Below are positions 5,621 to 7,114 of a stretch of DNA of 7,114 nt, piece after piece (the first letter of the stretch is position 1; each line of letters starts with the position of its first letter). Where the stretch lies: contig JAEOSR010000085.1 of the NCBI GenBank assembly GCA_016840285.1, forward strand, positions 1-7,114, read 5' to 3'. Under the pieces are notes generated by a model. The model worked only from the letters and a program-made list of their open reading frames with translations. It was not told the DNA's origin and searched no databases. This DNA comes from Candidatus Hodarchaeota archaeon (GTDB taxonomy: Archaea; Asgardarchaeota; Heimdallarchaeia; Hodarchaeales; Hodarchaeaceae). A program made the position numbers and the translations under genes.

Positions 5621-5908
5621 CTAATAATCAATTATTGTTTGTAGTTCAATTTCGCAATTGTCTACTTCTTCCAGCGCCATGAGACGATCCTCATATTTTT
5701 GAAGTGTTTCTGTTCCTTCATCAGAGTCAGCTGTCTTTATAAAGAGTTTAATGGCATATAAACCAAAGAAAAGGGGTTCTTCTTCTTTTTTTAAAACTTC
5801 TAAATCCAAACCTTCTCTCAATTCGGTTTGAGCACGGGAAACAATCTCTTCACGATCAACTTCAGGAGACGTCGGAATAACCCTCAGAATTGATAAAACA
5901 TTTGACAT
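5621..5908 (-). CDS. ef1b: Translation elongation factor aEF1-beta
   Basis: Guanine-nucleotide exchange factor that reloads aEF1A with GTP after aminoacyl-tRNA delivery at the ribosome. The protein has 95 residues against the usual 88-92. It shows the alpha-beta sandwich pattern of the family: strand NVLSILRVIPTSPEVD (3-18), a helix with REEIVSRAQTEL, the conserved EEEPLFFGLYAIKLFIKT region (42-59, equivalent to 'iaFGL.alkv.v'), a second helix around 67-79, and the last strand EVDNCEIELQTI. The extra residues sit in the loop near 60-66. The ATG at 5908 is preceded by GAGG on the - strand (complement of 5916-5919) 7 bases away, as part of a GTGAGGATC SD. It lies 70 bp after the zinc-finger gene on the same strand, a pairing conserved in archaea. 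It has a TATA-like box of its own. Confidence 0.93.
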   Translation of the reverse strand: MSNVLSILRVIPTSPEVDREEIVSRAQTELREGLDLEVLKKEEEPLFFGLYAIKLFIKTADSDEGTETLQKYEDRLMALEEVDNCEIELQTIIDY

Positions 5909-5942
5909 AATTGATCCTCACTAAGCTCTATTTACCGTAGAA

Positions 5943-5960
5943 ATTTAAATAACAGTTATT
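5943..5960 (-). promoter_or_regulatory. TATA-like element and palindrome before aef1b
   Basis: On the - strand TTATTTAAATTT (complement of 5943-5954) lies about 35-46 bases before the ATG and can serve as a TATA box with a leader of about 15 bases. It is overlapped by a 13-bp dyad AATAAC-A-GTTATT (5948-5960). This would allow aef1b transcription independent of the zinc-finger gene. Repression by occlusion of the box is inference. Confidence 0.4.
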
Positions 5961-5976
5961 AAATTAGACAAGATGA

Positions 5977-5984
5977 CCTTAAGG
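5977..5984. repeat. CCTTAAGG palindrome, second copy
   Basis: This 8-bp palindrome overlaps the stop codon of the zinc-finger gene and lies 69 bp upstream of the aef1b start. It equals the core of the 12-bp palindrome at 5546-5557, about 80 bp upstream of cdc48. In coding sequence it may be chance. Confidence 0.3.
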
Positions 5985-6161
5985 CCCTGTAAATCCACAA
6001 TTAGGACACGTATATCGATTCCCTAATTTTCGACACCGCTCACAACGAATAATCGGGATCATTCCGCAAGATGGACAAGAAAAACGGGTTGTTCCATGTT
6101 GACTAGGCATGACCGCAATTTGACAAGGATTACATCTTTGCATTCGAATGTTTTCACTCAT
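5979..6161 (-). CDS. Small two-zinc-finger protein linked to aEF1-beta
   Basis: Archaeal zinc-finger micro-protein of 60 residues, resembling Haloferax HVO_2753, whose gene also neighbours aef1b. Four CxxC knuckles are visible: C10/C13, C29/C32 (CPSCG), C40/C43 (CERC) and C52/C55 (CPNCGFTGP). They give ligands for two zinc ions. The C-terminal RCRKLGNRYTCPNCGFTGP is a hallmark of the family. A role in translation or RNA/protein binding is suggested by the aEF1-beta neighbour but not shown. The Haloferax homologue has been linked to swarming and biofilm phenotypes. The ATG at 6161 has AGAGGT on the - strand 7 bases upstream as SD. A strong AT-rich promoter lies behind it. The first CxxC (CNPC) lacks the Gly after the knuckle seen in the second and fourth. 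Confidence 0.88.
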   Translation of the reverse strand: MSENIRMQRCNPCQIAVMPSQHGTTRFSCPSCGMIPIIRCERCRKLGNRYTCPNCGFTGP

Positions 6162-6168
6162 TTAGAGA

Positions 6169-6174
6169 ACCTCT
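6169..6174 (-). promoter_or_regulatory. SD motif of the zinc-finger gene
   Basis: AGAGGT on the - strand ends 7 bases before the ATG at 6161, near-ideal spacing. It fixes the start at residue M1 rather than the internal M7 before the first CxxC. Confidence 0.6.
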
Positions 6175-6195
6175 GTGTCTATTTGTCCCGCCCAG

Positions 6196-6222
6196 TTTAA
6201 ATATAATAAATTCTTCTCTTTG
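6196..6222 (-). promoter_or_regulatory. Promoter of the zinc-finger/aEF1-beta unit
   Basis: On the - strand a purine-rich GAGAAGAA (BRE-like) is followed by TTTATTATATTTAAAC, the best TATA-box candidate in the window. It lies about 35-50 bases before the zinc-finger ATG, leaving a leader of roughly 15-25 bases that contains the SD. The same AT stretch read on + is a less likely promoter for the divergent gene, being over 110 bases from its start. Confidence 0.6.
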
Positions 6223-6265
6223 ATTCAGCCTTTCCCCAAGTTTTTCTCTAGGTCTAGACATATTT

Positions 6266-6282
6266 TGGAGCTTAAAAACATC
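6266..6282 (+). promoter_or_regulatory. Candidate promoter of the Roadblock gene
   Basis: TGGAG followed by CTTAAAAAC (6271-6279) gives a BRE-like plus TATA-like pair, about 45-53 bases before the ATG at 6324. The predicted transcript start would be near 6300. The box is a modest match to the consensus. Confidence 0.4.
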
Positions 6283-6323
6283 TGGGAGTATGAACTTTGT
6301 GCAAGTACAAATGAGTGAAAAGA

Positions 6324-6743
6324 ATGGCAACTTATGATCATATCACAATAAATAAAGATGGTGAACCTTCGTCCACAGAAAAGATACAAAAGATCTTAGA
6401 TGGTCTTGGCGCTGTTCAAGGGGTGGTTCAAGCTCTCCTGGTAAGTGAGGAAGGCTTTCCGATAATGTGTGCACGAACAACACCAATATCCGATGAAATT
6501 GAGACATTAGTGTCCGCTATGGTTGCGGGAATCGTCAGTACTTTCGCTGGGGCGTGTGTTCAACTTAATCTGGGAAATAATATCGATTATATTCATGTTC
6601 AGACCCCACTAGGTTTGGGCTTAATTTCTAGTGTGGGAAGTACTATTCTTGTATTAATTACTAAGCCTAATGTCAAACTTGGATTAATGCACTATCTTAT
6701 TACCTCAACTAAGATTAAGATGCTAAAAGTGCGAGAGTTCTAA
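6324..6743 (+). CDS. Roadblock/LC7 domain protein
   Basis: Single Roadblock/LC7 domain of 139 residues, the fold of MglB, dynein LC7 and the LAMTOR/Ragulator subunits. Such proteins dimerise and serve as activators or scaffolds for small Ras-like GTPases. The pattern helix (KIQKILDGLGAV, 20-31), strand GVVQALLVSEEGFPIMCA (33-50, the family's 'gveaallvs.dG.pia'), long helix DEIETLVSAMVAGIVSTFAGACVQL (57-81), strands IDYIHVQTPLGLGLISSV and STILVLITKPNVKLGLMHYLI covers the whole domain. The first 15 residues form a polar tail. GTG 6315 is possible, but ATG 6324 is preferred because GTGA (6315-6318) sits 5 bases before it as a weak SD. No GTPase gene lies in the window. It is transcribed divergently from the zinc-finger gene. 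Asgard archaea carry many such genes, but other archaea have them too. Confidence 0.88.
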   Translation: MATYDHITINKDGEPSSTEKIQKILDGLGAVQGVVQALLVSEEGFPIMCARTTPISDEIETLVSAMVAGIVSTFAGACVQLNLGNNIDYIHVQTPLGLGLISSVGSTILVLITKPNVKLGLMHYLITSTKIKMLKVREF

Positions 6744-6751
6744 TTAAAAGC

Positions 6752-6773
6752 AGCTATTTTTTCAATGTTTTTC
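6752..6773 (+). terminator. Double T-tract terminator after the Roadblock gene
   Basis: Two runs, TTTTTT (6757-6762) and TTTTT (6768-6772), start 14 bases after the Roadblock stop. This is typical of archaeal T-tract termination and separates the gene from the next one, which has its own promoter. Confidence 0.55.
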
Positions 6774-6786
6774 TGAAAAGAGAGCA

Positions 6787-6811
6787 TTATTAACTTTAAT
6801 TTCTTATTAAC
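6787..6811 (+). repeat. Direct repeat TTATTAAC upstream of the last gene
   Basis: TTATTAAC occurs at 6787-6794 and again at 6804-6811, 17 bases start to start. The second copy ends about 10 bases before the TATA-like box of the next gene. It could be a regulator site, or chance in very AT-rich DNA. Confidence 0.3.
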
Positions 6812-6834
6812 AAAAACCCAATTTATTATATAAT
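6811..6834 (+). promoter_or_regulatory. Promoter of the last (partial) gene
   Basis: CAAAAACCCAA (BRE-like) followed by TTTATTATATAAT (6822-6834) is a good archaeal promoter candidate. The predicted start of transcription is near 6855, giving a leader of about 30 bases that includes the GGTGA SD at 6873-6877. Confidence 0.55.
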
Positions 6835-6872
6835 TGCTTTAATATCCAAGGAATCACAATAATTACGATTTT

Positions 6873-6877
6873 GGTGA
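6873..6877 (+). promoter_or_regulatory. SD motif that defines a TTG start
   Basis: GGTGA, complementary to the archaeal 16S 3' end, lies 7 bases before TTG 6885. The frame is closed by TAA at 6840-6842 with no ATG or GTG in between, so this SD decides for the TTG over the internal ATG at 6942. Confidence 0.6.
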
Positions 6878-6884
6878 GTCTTCA

Positions 6885-7114
6885 TTGACCCTTGAGGAGT
6901 CTGATTTAGTATTACGCCCTTTAGATTGTAAAATTGGAGGAATGGAACCAATTTGTATTCTTGATCCCGATCATCCGTGCTGTGAGGATGTTTCTCGAGA
7001 AGAAATTATATTTAAAGGTGGCCAATTAATTAAACAGGGCAACTCCGCTATTGTATCCCTTAAGCTCCACTTTAATGATCCTGTTGAACAGTTTATTTTT
7101 GAGCGAATTCGAAA
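6885..7114 (+). CDS. Unrecognised protein, 5' part only
   Basis: Open frame from TTG 6885 to the window edge (76 full codons, no stop). The product begins MTLEESDLVLRPLDCKIGG. It has C15, C24, C32 and C33 with a proline-rich acidic stretch ILDPDHPCCEDVSRE (25-39), then IIFKGGQLIKQGNSAIVSLKL (41-61), which looks like beta strands, and NDPVEQFIFERIR at the edge. I do not recognise the family. There is no signal peptide or membrane segment in the part seen, and the Cys/His-rich part could bind metal. The start is supported by the GGTGA SD and a TATA box. An internal ATG at 6942 (residue 20) follows a GGAGG-like sequence and is the alternative. The gene stands behind the Roadblock gene on the same strand but in a separate transcription unit. 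Confidence 0.7.
   Translation, partial: MTLEESDLVLRPLDCKIGGMEPICILDPDHPCCEDVSREEIIFKGGQLIKQGNSAIVSLKLHFNDPVEQFIFERIR

Noticed and set aside
6315..6323. GTG start for the Roadblock protein
   Set aside because: GTGA here works better as the SD for ATG 6324. The extra MKR adds nothing to the domain.

Overview
The window comes from an AT-rich archaeal genome. The markers are archaeal information-processing genes: eL43 (L37Ae), a short single-domain Brix protein, KEOPS Pcc1, prefoldin beta, aEF1-beta with its small zinc-finger partner, and a two-ring CDC48/VAT-type ATPase. A stand-alone Roadblock/LC7 protein and a CTU1/Ncs6-like tRNA thiolase hint at an Asgard-type lineage. That placement is inferred from gene content only. 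There are no mobile elements, CRISPR arrays, tRNAs or rRNAs.

The left block (1-2813) lies entirely on the + strand: rpl37ae (5' end outside the window), Brix protein, pcc1, prefoldin beta, a DUF3194-type protein and ncsA/ctu1. It matches the conserved archaeal order L37Ae-RpoP-Brix-Pcc1-prefoldin beta-DUF3194, but rpoP is missing and a 62-bp gap containing a long dyad lies where it would be. The block covers ribosome assembly, tRNA t6A37 synthesis, nascent-chain or cytoskeletal folding, and wobble-uridine 2-thiolation. None of its five complete genes has a convincing Shine-Dalgarno (SD) sequence.

The central and right block (2880-6161) is on the - strand. In transcription order it holds a tiny zinc-ribbon protein, aEF1-beta, CDC48 ATPase and a winged-helix protein. 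Most of these genes have SD motifs, and each has its own TATA-like element. Short perfect palindromes cluster upstream of aef1b and cdc48, and the octamer CCTTAAGG occurs upstream of both. The CDC48 gene has to start at TTG.

The far right (6162-7114) is a divergent promoter region, a Roadblock/LC7 gene on +, a T-rich terminator and promoter region, and the start of an unrecognised gene that runs off the window, with a clear GGTGA SD and a TTG start.

I see no wholly new multi-gene system. The points most worth following up are the rpoP loss with its dyad, the palindrome array before cdc48, the altered N-terminal zinc site of the thiolase, and the unknown Cys-containing protein at the right edge.
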